Positions 1 through 12,518 are shown, counted from the first letter of the stretch. The stretch: DNA of 64,000 nucleotides from Phallus indusiatus (GCA_027605045.1 JAQFWX010000009.1:248001-312000), one strand, 5' to 3'. The notes: a model not told the origin generated them from the letters alone. A program made the numbers and translations.

Positions 1-2046
1 GGATTACAAGAAGCCAATCTTCTTGACGGCTTAGATGTTGGTGAGATCAAAAACTACATTTGTTATAACAAAAACTCTCCATTGTTTCTAATCACAGTTC
101 TTTGTATAGGGCGTATCAAATTACTTGACAACTCCGAGGGAGCAATCGAATTTCCAACTTCAAGACTTTCTTCTTCATTCCGCCGAGCAGCTTTCTCCTT
201 ACCACCTGCAACACCAATGGCCCGTCCTTTGACAACACCCGCAGCCATTGCAAATACCCAAAGCACTACTCCAATTCTGCGTAAATCGTTCTTGAAAGTC
301 TTGCAAACTTTCTCTGGTTTTCAAATACGGATGAAATCGGTTTCTGTGCCATATGTGATAATACCTGAAACACAGGAAGACGAAGAAGAACGAAGAGCGG
401 CCGGTGCGGAAGAACGGACGATCGTGCTGTCCGTGGAGCTGATTTATGGAGATACGACTGACGATCCAAAGTCGTCTGGTTTCTCTATAGAAGATGTTGA
501 AGTTTCCGTCGGAGGAGAAGGAGCGACTTCGTATCTCCTTCGTTGGGATCGAGATGGTATTCAGAATTCGAAGCCCATATTCCCTCTTTTTATTGGCCCC
601 GCTGACCAGTATAATCTTCTGTATGCGATTCGATTTTGGCGTCAATCAGATGCTGATGATATTGCGGACACATTGCGCTCGGAAGCTGGAGGTGGGTCTC
701 ATCCAACCGTTCAATTGGATTTCCAACGACCTGTTGCGATTACCGTGCACGGTCGACCGTTTGATATGATATCACCCTCCGACGATCTTAATAATGGAAC
801 GAACGCCAATATCAATGGTGTCAACCAAAAGAAACCTCAGCATGTTCGATATAACGCCCAGACTTTCCGATCTCGATGGAACTGCATCCTTGACTTATCC
901 AACCAACCAGACCAGGTCACTGAGCCTCATTCCCCGCAAGATGCATTACCCACACCGGCGACCCTTTTCCCGCTGTAGAATCGTTTGCGAAGCGTCTACT
1001 GGATCGAAGACCTGGTCTTGACAAACGACATACGATCGGTGAAGCCGCACCTTCTTCACCTCGACCTTTTAAATTATCTTCCCAACCACATCGAAACTCG
1101 ACGTCCATGTTAAGTACATCAATCAATATCCACAGTCCCTCTTCGGCTTCAGAAGTAAGGTTAAATGGAAGAGCGACTCCTCCAAATACGAATAGTTTCG
1201 TGAAAAAACATTCACGGGTTCCCAGTACGACTGCGATCACTAATATACCATCTCCTTTACCTAGTCCGACGAATTCCGAAAATGATTACCCAATGACACC
1301 AGCTTACCCATCATACCCTCCAGATGTCTTTCCTAATGCCCCTCTCGCAGCACAAAGTCCTATAGCGAATTTCCGAGCCAGTACCAGCCATTTTGTTGAA
1401 TCTCGTCGAGAAGGAAACTTGACGACGCTTGTTACTCCACTATCATATGCTCCACCCAAGGACCCTTTTACCAGTGAAGCAGGAAACTTACCTATCGTCG
1501 TATCCGTCGGGTTACTTCGGTCCGGGGGAGGTAGCCTCTCAGATACGATCTATCCCTTTGACGTATTTTCGCTGGAGATATTTGTGTTCAATAGGAGCGA
1601 ACGGACGAGACGGTTGGAAGTTAGTCATTTTGGGGGTGAGACGAAAGCGGCATTCGTCCATGCCACCAGGAATGAATACGGATTACGATTCGAGTGAGCC
1701 TGTAGGTTTGATACCTCTAGAGAATCGAGTCCGCGTTGGGTGAGTCCTGTTAGCTCAATTCTTTATTTTTATATGCTTATCAATGGGGATTTCAGCCCGT
1801 TACGTCCTCATACGTGTCAGTCTGTTACAATGCAGTTTTTCGCCTTGCGAGTTGGTGTGCATTCCATTTCTTCTCTCACCTTGACAGATGTTGAGACTGG
1901 ATATTCAAAAAACTTAAAGTGAGTGTTCAAAGTGTTTGAGATACTATCAGAATATTGATCATGGCTATGTTTTCAGATCTGTTATGGATGTTGTCATTCA
2001 TGAACCAGTGACAAGCAGCAGGCTGCTATCTACTCGACGCTTATAA
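1..2046 (+). CDS. TRS65: TRAPPII complex subunit Trs65 (3' part, 5' end outside window)
   Basis: Trs65 belongs to the TRAPPII tethering complex, which acts as a guanine-nucleotide exchange factor in late Golgi traffic. The C-terminal region carries the family pattern: FVFNRSERTRRLEVSHF, then LIPLENRVRVG, then FFALRVGVHSISSLTLTDV, and it ends SVMDVVIHE near the stop at 2044-2046. The first exon (1-40) is already open, so the start lies upstream of the window. Clear introns are 41-97, 1740-1795 and 1919-1976. Two further frame changes occur. One lies near 916-992, where either an intron or a lost base is possible. The other lies near 1642-1708, where an intron with a gtgaga donor and a ctgtag acceptor fits. 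The middle of the protein is serine/proline-rich and poorly conserved. The family assignment is firm; the two middle junctions are not. Confidence 0.82.
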
Positions 2047-2134
2047 ACAGCATTGCCACGAGACGTTTAAATATATTCAAAGCTAGTAATTTATATTTTA
2101 AGCCGCCATTGGAATGGTGATATAATCTAAAAAT

Positions 2135-3414
<1,280 letters not shown>

Positions 3415-3877
3415 TGAAAAAAGTTTTTATAAAACGGGAGGTTTAAATGTGGTCTGATTCTGCTGGGGCAAATCCCCAGCGCCGCTTGACTAACTCGGAG
3501 TGCGCGCGTCCCAAACGGACAATATTGAGTTTGACCGTCACTATGGTGCGCGTCGGCTAAATATCATTTTGAAAAGCACAAAGACTGAATTTTTGAGGCC
3601 ATAATTCGTAATTTACATATATTATCGATAGCTATGGAACAGCATAGTTTATCAAAGGGTATTGGCAACAGTACCTCTGGGATGACAAAACTTCGGACAG
3701 ATCTAGCTGTAATTTCCCCCAGTTCATCAATCAGCCGCAATTTTTGATACATATACATCGCTATTTGGCGTTCAGAGTGAAAGGGGCAGTGACTGCAAAG
3801 TACAGAATCATCAGAGTCTGATCGCGGGTTTTGAATAATTTCTTTCCTATAAATTAGAGAAAGACTTTGGGGCTTCT
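3415..3877. other. intergenic region between CBR1 and WRAP73
   Basis: Both neighbours are on the minus strand, so this stretch holds the CBR1 promoter and the WRAP73 3' flank. It is AT-rich. I see no conserved coding segment or RNA gene. Confidence 0.6.
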
Positions 3878-5781
3878 AGGTGTTTTCCGTCACTTCAAAA
3901 GCACAGCAGAAGGCTGATTGATCATAGAGAATAAGGCTTTTTCCGTCCGCGCTCCATCTCAAGTTCCGTACATCGAATTTTTCTACGGTAAACATGCTCA
4001 GAAAAGAATATTTTCATCCGGACATCCTGTCGTACCTGTTGGTATAGCTATACATTCTGCTAACTCCACATGTTTCTTTTCCGCACTTTCCCAATGCGCG
4101 TGCCAAGTATATACAGCTCCAGTTCCACAACACATAAGGAGGCTGCCTGATTGAACAGGATTCCAACGTGCATGAAGAACTGGTTGAGTATGCAATAATA
4201 CCGATCGTAGGCGAGGATCAAAGGGTTCCGATGGTAAAGGGAAAGAAAATATGTGAACGCTCGTAGGTGCATTTTCTCGAGATATAAGTCAACATACAGA
4301 CCAACTCTTCAATTTCAGAACGCCTACCGAAACGTGCTATCAAAAAGGTTCCATCGATATTCCAGTCCAACTGAACCGCTCCACTTTTCGGATCTGGTTT
4401 CTCAGGATTTGGTCGAGTCAGGGGTAACATACTTGGGCCTTCTGATTTTTCATCTGCAAGGCCACATTATGTTTAAACTTCGGGGCGAAATAGCTATACC
4501 TACACACTTACAAGGCTGAAACGCATATTTAGGGCCATTCTCGAGCCATCCCGCTGGTTCGCGATAAATGTTCTATAAAGACACGTTCTCAGATGAATGA
4601 ACGTTGCTGCGAGTGGGGAGGAAAAGTCTAGTTCACAATACTAGGAGGTATTCGACTATTCAATTCCAAAACTTTGACTGCTGTCCAACTCAACGAACTG
4701 AGGATATATATCTAAATCATTGAATAATTATTAAATTACATTTATATGGGAGATTTGGTTCACATACTTTATCGTCATATCCCCCAACAGCAAGATATGT
4801 ACCAGCTGGATGCCAGCTTACTGAACGAATACCCAATCCCGGATCCTCTTCTGGAGTGAACGTGGCTAATAGATGACCAGGAAGTGATAAAATATATAGC
4901 TTATACTAATATCTATGTTGAGTCTTTTTCTTGAAAGAAATAAAAGGTATAATCGACAGAACCTCTAGCGGATTTTCCCAAATGGCAACGTGATTTCCTG
5001 TAGGCGAAAGAGATAGAGAAGCAAGGGATACAGAGGGAAGAGGAACGTGCTGAGAACTGAGTCAGTTAGCTATCAATATCCACGCTAAATAAAATGTTTA
5101 CTCGAATAAGCTTGTATGATTGAGATGCGTCGTAGACTCCCAACGTGTCTTTGGACTTGTGTCGCTCAGCAAGAACTAGATAACGCCCGTCTTTTCTAAA
5201 GCAGTACCCTCTATCTGTGAATTTAGGAAACTGAATATATGTTGCTGCGCCGGTGACTAGCGACCAGATTGTTGTACGAAGCTATGTTACCGCGATTAAT
5301 ACAGAAATCAAGTCGAGATCTGGGGGAGAAGTGTTCTTACACCCCAATCGGAAAAGCACAATATGTGCCGTCCGTCAGGAGCCCACTCAGCTTTTACTAA
5401 GCCCTCTGCACCTGCCTCGATTTTAGCATGCCAAGTATCATCTCGCATTTTGAGAACATGAACTACTCCTCGTTTAGCACAGGCGGCGAGAATGTATTCC
5501 GAGTCGGCAGACCAGCCTATATGGCTAATCCATCCCTCAGATTCAATTGTCTTTTTGGATTTTGAAGCTTGTTTGCTGGAGGTGCCGAGGATAGTGGTTG
5601 ATTCCGATGGGGCGTTGTCGAGGTGCCATGTTCTTGCTAATTGGAAAGTATCCGTTCGCCGTATTATCAGGCGATCTTGAACAGCAGTGAGAATGAATTG
5701 TGTTCCAGGACTAAATAAAACTTGATTTTGTGTCTGATTGTAAATTTCCGTGAAATCATAACCCAAAGTCGCGATAGACAT
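3878..5781 (-). CDS. WRAP73: WD-repeat protein WRAP73 (WDR8 family)
   Basis: WRAP73/Wdr8 proteins act at the spindle pole or centrosome, anchoring microtubule minus ends and helping spindle assembly. The N-terminus has the family signature YDFTEIYNQTQNQVLFSPG. WD-type blades follow, such as GWISHIGWSADSEYILAAC, then GRYLVLAERHKSKDTLGVYD, LGIRSVSWHPAGTYLAVGG, PVLHARWNPVQSG and VRNLRWSADGKSLILYD. The protein ends CCAFEVTENT, with the stop at 3878-3880. The ATG at 5781 is the first methionine in frame. At least eight short introns interrupt the gene. It is about 470 residues, the expected family length, and appears intact. It is separated from its minus-strand neighbour CBR1 by about 460 bp. Confidence 0.88.
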
Positions 5782-6182
5782 GGTCGTTTGGAGCTGGTTC
5801 AACTCGATCAGAGACGCGTTACGTCACGTAATGTCAAACATTCGGTCCTCAATCAAGACATAATAATAAGAACTAGAATAACAGGGATATCAATGGTATG
5901 CTACTGCCAACTATCCTGATTAACCTAACAAGTTCAAACCAAACATCTCTAGACTCAATTGCACCAGGTCGAATTACCCACTGTGTTCTCTCAACTGGTT
6001 ATAATCTCGTGTCAATGACCCTATGACACTGCACCAGCTATGACATGGTATAGTCCAGTTAGATCAGCGTACAATTACGATAACTGACGCGACATACAAT
6101 CCGCGACTAGATCTCCACTGCGAACCATCTCATTCTTGGAATTCTGAGAGTCTAAGATAATAAATGAATTTGTTCCTCTCAA
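5782..6182. other. intergenic region upstream of WRAP73
   Basis: This lies between the WRAP73 start and the stop of the next minus-strand gene. It probably holds the WRAP73 promoter and a 3' UTR. Nothing coding is recognisable. Confidence 0.6.
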
Positions 6183-7068
6183 TTAGTGAATTTGCACTAA
6201 CATATCAATGATATCTTGATAAGCTCTCATCCCCATCTCGAATTCGGTTTGTGTAGGCTCATACTCTGAGTAACGAGCTTTCTGAATAGCAGAATCATAA
6301 ATCTTCAAACACGGATTGTCTGCCGGTACCAACGCCGCAAGAATTCGCAGGTGATGACCCATTCGTACATGGGGTCGAAGAACGGGCAAGTGGGGTAAAA
6401 CATTTCTGGCTTGAGTATCTGACAATTTATTGAGAAATGCGAGAAACCTGCTTTATGCAAATATTGACTGACCGACCACATGCACTGTGTCGAGAATGGT
6501 CCGTCGAAAGTTCAAGTTGGCATATGCACTTCCTGAGAAGGACGTGAATTTGTTGTAGATAATGTGTCTTATCAGATACACACCGAGATGACCCCAGCCG
6601 CTTTGTTTGCTTCCTTTTGGTTGGGCTAGATATGTTATTGCAGCAGTTCGCCAAAACTCGTCCTGGATATATTCGTGTACTACCTTCAGCGATGTTAAGA
6701 CTCAGTAAACTTGAGATATAATTGCGAAATTACTATGGGTATTTTTTCACTCGTCTGCGTCGAGATGCGTTTGAGTCGAAGTGTCATGATTCTAGCTCGA
6801 CGACCAGTTATCACAACGGTAGCCGTGGCCTAGTAAAAATTAACAATCGCAACTGAATACAGTACTATCTAGTACTAACCAGTGCGGCATAACATCCTAA
6901 AATAAACCACGGTCTCCAATTCCTTTGTAACGGTAAAGTACTCCTAGCTTGTGTTTCCGAAAAAAGAGCGTAACCACCTATGAACGTGAAGACGCCAGAA
7001 CTGAATAAGAGAAATGTGAACAGAAGGTTTTGTTCTATGAACGTCCGGAGTCGTCGCGCAATGGACAT
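6183..7068 (-). CDS. two-helix membrane protein, probably DLT1-like
   Basis: The protein starts at the ATG at 7068 and has two N-terminal hydrophobic helices: one around LLFTFLLFSSGVFTFIGGY and one around WFILGCYAAL running into ATATVVIT. A basic stretch (GRRARIMTLRLKRIS) and a soluble tail follow. The tail includes PHVRMGHHLRILAALVP and YDSAIQKARYSEYEPTQTEF and ends DMLVQIH. Five exons can be joined with good frames; the last junction best uses a donor at a gtcagt site. The topology and tail resemble the fungal 'defect at low temperature' protein Dlt1, a membrane protein of unknown biochemical role, but this is recognition by eye. The start codon lies only 95 bp from that of the divergent NAA40 gene. 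About 230 residues. The family call is tentative; the gene itself is well supported. Confidence 0.6.
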
Positions 7069-7163
7069 CAGGTCGTCATTGAGATGGTTGTGTTGAAAGA
7101 GTGGACGTCATGATGAATCGGAGTTCAAAGACAGAGACCGGGGTCAAGCTATTACACCCATCT
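7069..7163. promoter_or_regulatory. short divergent promoter, DLT1-like / NAA40
   Basis: Only 95 bp separate the start codons of the minus-strand DLT1-like gene and the plus-strand NAA40 gene, so both 5' UTRs and core promoters must fit here or overlap the genes. I recognise no specific motif. Confidence 0.5.
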
Positions 7164-8085
7164 ATGCCTGTCAGTCACTTACAAAAAGCAAATAAGGTGT
7201 CGTTGTTTTACGCGTGTTTATGGTGGAACTATCTTATAATCTAGGCTTCAGCGGCTGCTCTTTTGAACACATCGTCAACGACCCAAAAGTCGATCAAAAT
7301 CAATGACTCAAAGTAAACTCAACTTTATTCTTACTAGTAATTGTAATTTCTGATTTCAAACGCTTTTAGTTATGTGATCAATATTGTGATATCTTCGGAA
7401 ATATCTTCTGAAACTAAGGAAGCTATCTGGGAGATGTTCAAGATAAATATGGAGTCGCTGTAAGTGGAAGGTTGCTACCATACTTTCCTGCTCTTCAGCT
7501 GCTAAATTTCCTTTAGATACAAATCTACGGAAGTTTTTGCATGGAATCCTTCTGAAAAGAAACTTGAATTATTTGACCCAAGTTCTCGCTTCATTATCAT
7601 TTATCCGGAAGGAGGCGACTTCACTGATTTAATCGCGTTCACAATGTTTCGATTCGAGAAGGAAGACGACGCAAAAGGCCGACCACAGAACGTATTATAT
7701 TGGTAAGAGAAAACGATCTAATTTTGAGTTTTCAATGCACTTATCTTGTCATAGTTACGAGGCTCAAGTAGACCCAAGGTATCAGGGCAACGGCCTTGGA
7801 GCGATCCTAGTCAGCTGTTTGATCAAGCTCGCAAATGGCTGGCATATGAGAAAGGTTATGTTAACTGTATTCTCGGGTACGTATAACCCAACGTGACTTA
7901 ACAAAGCCGCAACTTATTCCAAGTAGAAAACCAACGAGCAATTCGTTTTTATCAACGAGAAGGGTAGGAGATTTGACTTCATACTATAACGGCTTAATGG
8001 CTTATCCACATGTCATGCTAGATTCACCGAAGACGAAATATCCCCTGATGATGAAAAATACATTATCATGTCTACAAAGATATAA
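7164..8085 (+). CDS. NAA40: N-alpha-acetyltransferase 40 (NatD), histone H4/H2A specific
   Basis: NatD acetylates the N-terminal amine of histones H4 and H2A. The protein has the GNAT core: FAWNPSEKKLELFDP, then FTMFRFEKEDD, VLYCYEAQV, the acetyl-CoA loop RYQGNGLGAIL, MLTVFSVENQRAIRFYQREGF and the end YIIMSTKI. Exons by eye are 7164-7196, 7245-7312, 7370-7459, 7517-7702, 7755-7876, 7927-7963 and 8022-8085. They total 600 nt, giving 199 residues with every junction in frame. The first exon is only 11 codons (MPVSHLQKANK). It is convergent with the next minus-strand gene, with 74 bp between stop codons. Nothing is missing from the family core. Confidence 0.92.
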
Positions 8086-8159
8086 ATACCCGTCCGGATC
8101 CATCAAGAACCAATCTGTTTTGGTTTTACAAGCATGTATCGACCAGCTCCACCCCTCTT

Positions 8160-8990
8160 CTAGCGATGCAACATCCAACGCCCTTCCACCCCCTCCTTCG
8201 GTGTTACTTGTATTTTTGGCTTGTTTAGAAACCAGGTGTCAATGTATTTTGCTTTTTGGGATGGGCTTTTGTCCGTCGAAGGAACGGATAATATCAACGC
8301 TCTGGCAAGCCAATCTCCGCTGTTTATTGAATCTGCTTCTCGGTATGCGGCTCGTAAAATACCCCATGCGGTGTCATTAACCTTCGATCGGAGATCGTTG
8401 ATTAAAGCCCTGAGGGCTATTTGTGCAAGACTTCCCTCTGTTTGGTCATCGGAGGGTATTATGTGGACGAAGAGTTCCCTGACGGACTGTTCTCTGGATA
8501 ATTGCTCAAATCTGCTCAGATTATTAATGATCAGAGCCTCGGATAGTGTCTTGATATATCGAAAAGACGATGAATTCTTCCCCCAAAAGGAACCTTTATC
8601 AAGACAATAGAACCACCGCGATAAGGAATGGAAAGAATCCTGACGGGGATACTCATGGACTAAGGTGTTCAAAAGAGAAATGAGGATTGCCAGTTCGATT
8701 CGCGAATCCAACATCATGGTCTGCGGTTTTGGAATTGGCTCTTTTTTCATCATTGGGCTTTCATTCCGCCGTCTGTGTGGGGGCTGATAAACTGGTTTTG
8801 TTCTCTTGTCCTTTTGAGCCTGAGGACGTTTTGAATTGTTTTGGAGGGACAGGGCTGCCATATCCTTTGCTAAAACTGAAGGACTAGGATGCTCTGGCGT
8901 GGTCCTCACGGAGGCGGATTGATACAGTCCAGTCTCTTTATATCGGTGAGGGATTAACTGTGTCACAATTGCGGTTGTCTGAGTCGGCAT
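8160..8990 (-). CDS. hypothetical protein, basic and disordered N-terminus
   Basis: I do not recognise this family. The open frame from the ATG at 8990 gives 276 residues. The N-terminal half is basic and low in complexity, with VYQPPHRRRN around residue 75. The C-terminal half looks folded and helical, with ILISLLNTLVHEYP, FYCLDKGSFWG, LSEALIINNLSRFEQL, ALRALINDLRSKVND and a final GRWMLHR. No membrane segment or signal peptide is visible. The frame can be extended upstream through an acceptor near 9023 to further open sequence around 9090-9260, so the true start may be earlier. It converges with NAA40. Confidence 0.6.
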   Translation of the reverse strand: MPTQTTAIVTQLIPHRYKETGLYQSASVRTTPEHPSPSVLAKDMAALSLQNNSKRPQAQKDKRTKPVYQPPHRRRNESPMMKKEPIPKPQTMMLDSRIELAILISLLNTLVHEYPRQDSFHSLSRWFYCLDKGSFWGKNSSSFRYIKTLSEALIINNLSRFEQLSREQSVRELFVHIIPSDDQTEGSLAQIALRALINDLRSKVNDTAWGILRAAYREADSINSGDWLARALILSVPSTDKSPSQKAKYIDTWFLNKPKIQVTPKEGVEGRWMLHR

Positions 8991-9532
8991 TCGAAAGATC
9001 ACGGAAAGATTCAGCGAGGTCTGATATACTTGGGGAGAAGAACGTGATCACATAGAGGCAAAATCAAAAACGCAAGGATAAAATACCTTGAAGAGTAAAA
9101 TCATCCAGTCGACGAGAAGCAATAATACCTTCTCTCAATTTACCTTGATTCTACCGTATTGATATAACGAAACGTAGTGACAGGCGTGTTAGACGTACGA
9201 AACAGAATCAAGATATTGTGCTGGGCATGTTTTTGTTTGTCGTCCGAGGAAGATACCAAATGAGATTCTATTGGATATTGTTGCCAATAACTTTGGAGCT
9301 AAACGTTGCTTAGACACATGTGTTGTCAATCCGAAGCACATAACGAAAGTACTTTGCTTTCAACGAAGGACATATATTCTTCTTGGAATTTCAGGTCCTT
9401 TAACCTTATTTTATTGTAAATAAGTAATAAGATCAGACTTTTGTGCTTACTTGTCCCCGTCATCTTGCAGTCCACTGCTTCTTGAAACTGACGGTACGAA
9501 GTTCATGATCTTGCATTCGATCACGTAATTTG
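8991..9532. other. region with possible extra minus-strand exons
   Basis: This lies between the unknown minus-strand gene and the plus-strand PPCDC gene. On the minus strand, three pieces near 9260-9005 read like protein: ILILFRTSNTPVTTFRYINT, then LREGIIASRRLDDFTLQ, then LAESFRDLSNADSDN. They could be 5' exons of the 8160-8990 gene or of a short separate gene. I could not build one consistent model, so no CDS is called here. The rest presumably holds the PPCDC promoter. Confidence 0.3.
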
Positions 9533-10429
9533 ATGAGATCATCCGAGTTTCCTCATGACCCAACCCAAATGAACGATTTATCTCTTGAAAAACCGAAATT
9601 TCCAACCCGTTCGCTTGAACCAGATACAAAACATGTCCTACTGATAACAACGGGCAGCGTTGCATCGATCAAAGCACCACTCATCGTAGACAGGCTATTG
9701 AAAGTGCGTCATGCCCAAAGCCTCCGGATGTGAAATTTTGAAAGGTCTACATAGTATCGTAATGTCCAAGTTCAGGTTGCTTCTACAAAACCATCTTTGG
9801 CTTTCTTCTCAAAGGATGAGATTGAGCGAAATAACTCCGGTGTTTGGGTTTGGACCGACGAAGATGAATGGAGCGTACGCGTTGCATACTCTCGGATTTC
9901 TCGTACATGCATCGTTGATTGATATAGACCTGGCGTCGTAGGGGTGACTCCATTCTTCACATTGAATTACGAAGATGGGCAGATATAATATTGATTGCAC
10001 CATGTTCTGCGAATACATTGTCCAAACTGGCTAGCGGTGCATGCGACAATCTTGTGGTATGTATATTACCTACTTGTTACCTGGTTTTTCTATATCTTGT
10101 ACTTTCCAGACATCAGTACTTCGTGCCACTGCCGCTTCAACACCTGTATACGTGTTTCCTGCAATGAACACGCTAATGTATACGCATCCTCTAACGGATG
10201 CTCATCTTACGATTGTAACAAACATTCTGAAATATACCGTAGTTGGTCCCATCGGGAAAGGACTTGCATGTGGTGATGTTGGTGAGTATTTTATTACATT
10301 GTTGTTATTTTTATGGAATATGATGCATTGTATGTAGGTACGGGTGCAATGACGGAATGGGTCGATATAGTTAATATAGTAGTAGATAAATTTAGTCTAG
10401 TCTTAAAGGAAACGGCTCTCGCAGACTGA
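9533..10429 (+). CDS. phosphopantothenoylcysteine decarboxylase (HAL3/CAB3-type)
   Basis: An FMN enzyme that decarboxylates 4'-phosphopantothenoylcysteine to 4'-phosphopantetheine in coenzyme A synthesis. The N-terminal flavoprotein fold begins HVLLITTGSVASIKAPLIVD. The active-site histidine lies in LHIELRRWAD, followed by LIAPCSANTLSKLASG. The substrate clamp is VFPAMNTLMY, and the conserved cysteine is in GKGLACGDVG, followed by GAMTEW. Exons by eye are 9533-9703, 9755-9874, 9928-10056, 10110-10281 and 10338-10429, giving 684 nt and 227 residues with all phases agreeing. An alternative in-frame ATG lies at 9569. This is a compact single-domain form without the long acidic tail of the yeast Hal3/Vhs3 paralogues. 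Confidence 0.92.
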
Positions 10430-10510
10430 ACGTCATGCATGCAATGAACAGAACATCTGTAAAATAACCATTGATTCTAGTTGGGATACAGCAACGAATG
10501 CTTCAATGTC

Positions 10511-11523
10511 CTAAGATGCTGATTGACTGGTAATTTTGCGTCTGGCAAACACATGAATATGTGTTAGGTCTTTAACTGATTGAATTCTCTGACATCCATG
10601 TAAGACACTACTACCGTCACGGATGAGGTTGACAAAGGCTCACAGGTGGGTTAACGAACCAGGCCACTTCCCAAATGTGAGGAGGCCAATGAGCTGTCAC
10701 GAAGTCGTGGGTGTGCTGACCAGCGTTGAGGATGTGAGCTCGAGCTTCCGCCGAAGTATTTGGAGCGACATCTCCCCACTGGCCATCGATAGATCCATGT
10801 TCTTCAGATGTCCTCCAGAGAATCCCCAAAGTCCATCGTGATGAACTTGTTCCATCACTGAGGGATGTACAATATCTGGGTGAACAATAGGAAGTCTAGT
10901 CCATACGACGTAATGTGAGATATCGAGAGGAACTGATTAAAATTGGATTCATTCAGCTGGGTCAATCAAAATTGAGGTATTACGAACTCGAGTAGGGCCA
11001 ATCATTGAAAATGATCTTGACATTCTCCGGTGTTATGTTCGAGGTAAAATAAGGAACAGTAGTCGTGGCGATGCTTGAGAGTATTTCCGCTGAAGCGGCA
11101 GGACTGTTATTGCTAGTCAAGGGCGTTCCCCACCCCAGACGAACTTGAAGCAGATAGTTTGCTTTATAGAAACGATTATCTCTCAGCGATCGGTTGTTAT
11201 CGATTCAGAGCTACGAAAGTAACTTGCTAATGGTGCCATAGGTTCCCTTGATATCTTGAGCCCATTTAACATATCGTTTCTGTAAAACAGGATCTCGTTT
11301 GAGCAAACTAAGATCTCTGAGCATCACATCTCAGCATTAAGATTAAGAAATCCATGAAAGGAGAGATCTACCCGGTCCTCATGAATGCTTTGAGTTCTTC
11401 CCATGTATGTCGAGCAGGATAAAACTTGGCCAATTCACCTAGTGTTGGCGGTCCTTCGCCCATTTGCACAGATGAAAGGTCATCGGGGACTGGTTCAAGA
11501 GGAGGTGGAAACGGAATTGACAT
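10511..11523 (-). CDS. DUF3605 protein (N-acetylglucosamine-induced protein 1-like)
   Basis: The start at 11523 gives MSIPFPPPLEPVPDDL. It is followed by LGELAKFYPARHTWEELKAF, LLKRDPVLQKRYVKWA, YLLQVRLGWGTPLT, IIFNDWPY, HDFVTAHWPPHIWEVAWFV, NPPRIQSVKDLTHIHVFARRK and the stop at 10511-10513. This order matches the fungal DUF3605 family, which includes the N-acetylglucosamine-induced protein 1 of Candida. The biochemical function is unknown. At least five introns are present, including one that splits NPP from RIQSV. The protein is soluble, with no signal peptide or membrane helix. Its 3' end is 81 bp beyond the PPCDC stop (convergent). Its 5' end follows COX6A on the same strand by about 200 bp. 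Confidence 0.82.
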
Positions 11524-11721
11524 TCTACTGAGCACAAGTTCAATCACCAGTGAAGCTAGTGAAGTATCAAAAGATATCTTTCTAGGCGCCGGTGACGGCT
11601 GAGGTACTTAGTACGGTATGCGCTTTTGGAATCAGAGTAGGGCGGCTTTCATTAACTTGAAACTGCAATACATCTCGTGCAGAAAGTATTGGTTGCTTTC
11701 TCTATGTATATTATGATGAAT

Positions 11722-12402
11722 TTACTCTCCGTTACTCATGTCCTTATTGGTCTGCCGAAACAATTGACAAGTTGAATGAGGCAAGAATCGAATAGAAAAT
11801 GTGATGTTGTAACCACTTACGTGCGCATTGAAGAACAATGAGTTCATTCCCCAAGGGAACGGCCGTTCACGCTTATTGAGGTAATCGTATTCGGGAACCT
11901 CGGGAAGTTCACCTCCGTTTTCCTCTTTAATGTGTTCAATATGAGCACCGTGTTCTGCTTCTACTTTGCGGACCCAAGCAATACAGACCAGGGCTAAAAC
12001 ATAATCTTTTCAGCAAGAACAAACATTGAAGTGAATGACAGCTTACTAGCAGGGACGCAGACGAAGAAACTAGAAACACCTGTCATTTATAGCGTTCGAC
12101 GACCAAGAAGGGTTTATATTCCGTACCTGATCCTGCGCCAGAGATCCTTGGTTTCTAAAATGATTTCATGAGATCGTTTCCTTAAAATGTGAGATAGAAT
12201 TAATTTACGTTGAGCGTGTTCTCTCACTGCCTGCCTTTCCGCAAAGTAGCCGCCTTCTGCAGCAGCGCTTGCATATCTGCGAGACACAAATATAAAAATT
12301 CCAAAAAATCAGCTAGACAAAAAAATATAAATTTTACCCCCTCCGCGTTGATAGACGAATCGCACGAGCTGTGGTGGACAAGACAGATAGTTGCCTTGAC
12401 AT
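11722..12402 (-). CDS. COX13: cytochrome c oxidase subunit 6A (COX13)
   Basis: A small single-helix subunit on the inner-membrane side of mitochondrial complex IV that modulates activity and dimer formation. The N-terminal presequence is rich in Arg and Ser (MSRQLSVLSTTARAIRLSTR). Next come TKDLWRRISFFVCVPATL, which starts the single membrane helix, then RKVEAEHGAHIEH and the hallmark YDYLNKRERPFPWG followed by NSLFFNAH. Six exons were joined by eye: 12338-12402, 12209-12276, 12127-12154, 12047-12069, 11821-11993 and 11722-11751. They total 387 nt, or 128 residues, with all phases consistent. The short last exon (TNKDMSNGE) is the least certain; a later acceptor would add a different tail. 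It is divergent from RPN2 with 116 bp between start codons. Confidence 0.88.
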
Positions 12403-12518
12403 GGTAAATCGAGAGTTTGGTTATGTAAAATCAAACTCCGCTTTAGGAAGCAGGACAGAATCCAGCGCGTGCTCGTATACGCGTCACCCTTGTTCCTCAA
12501 TCTCACTACACCTACACT
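12403..12518. promoter_or_regulatory. divergent promoter, COX13 / RPN2
   Basis: The start codons of COX13 (minus) and RPN2 (plus) are 116 bp apart, so both transcripts must start within or close to this stretch. It contains an ACGCGT hexamer near 12478. I do not see the proteasome-associated control element known from yeasts. Confidence 0.5.

Noticed and set aside
5308..5802. WRAP73 start at 5802
   Set aside because: That codon is TTG. The first ATG in frame is 5781, which gives the conserved YDFTEIY start soon after.
11582..11720. Alternative long C-terminal exon for COX13 (RKQPILSARD...)
   Set aside because: It would extend the protein well past the family length. The nearer acceptor at 11752 gives a normal short tail with matching phase.
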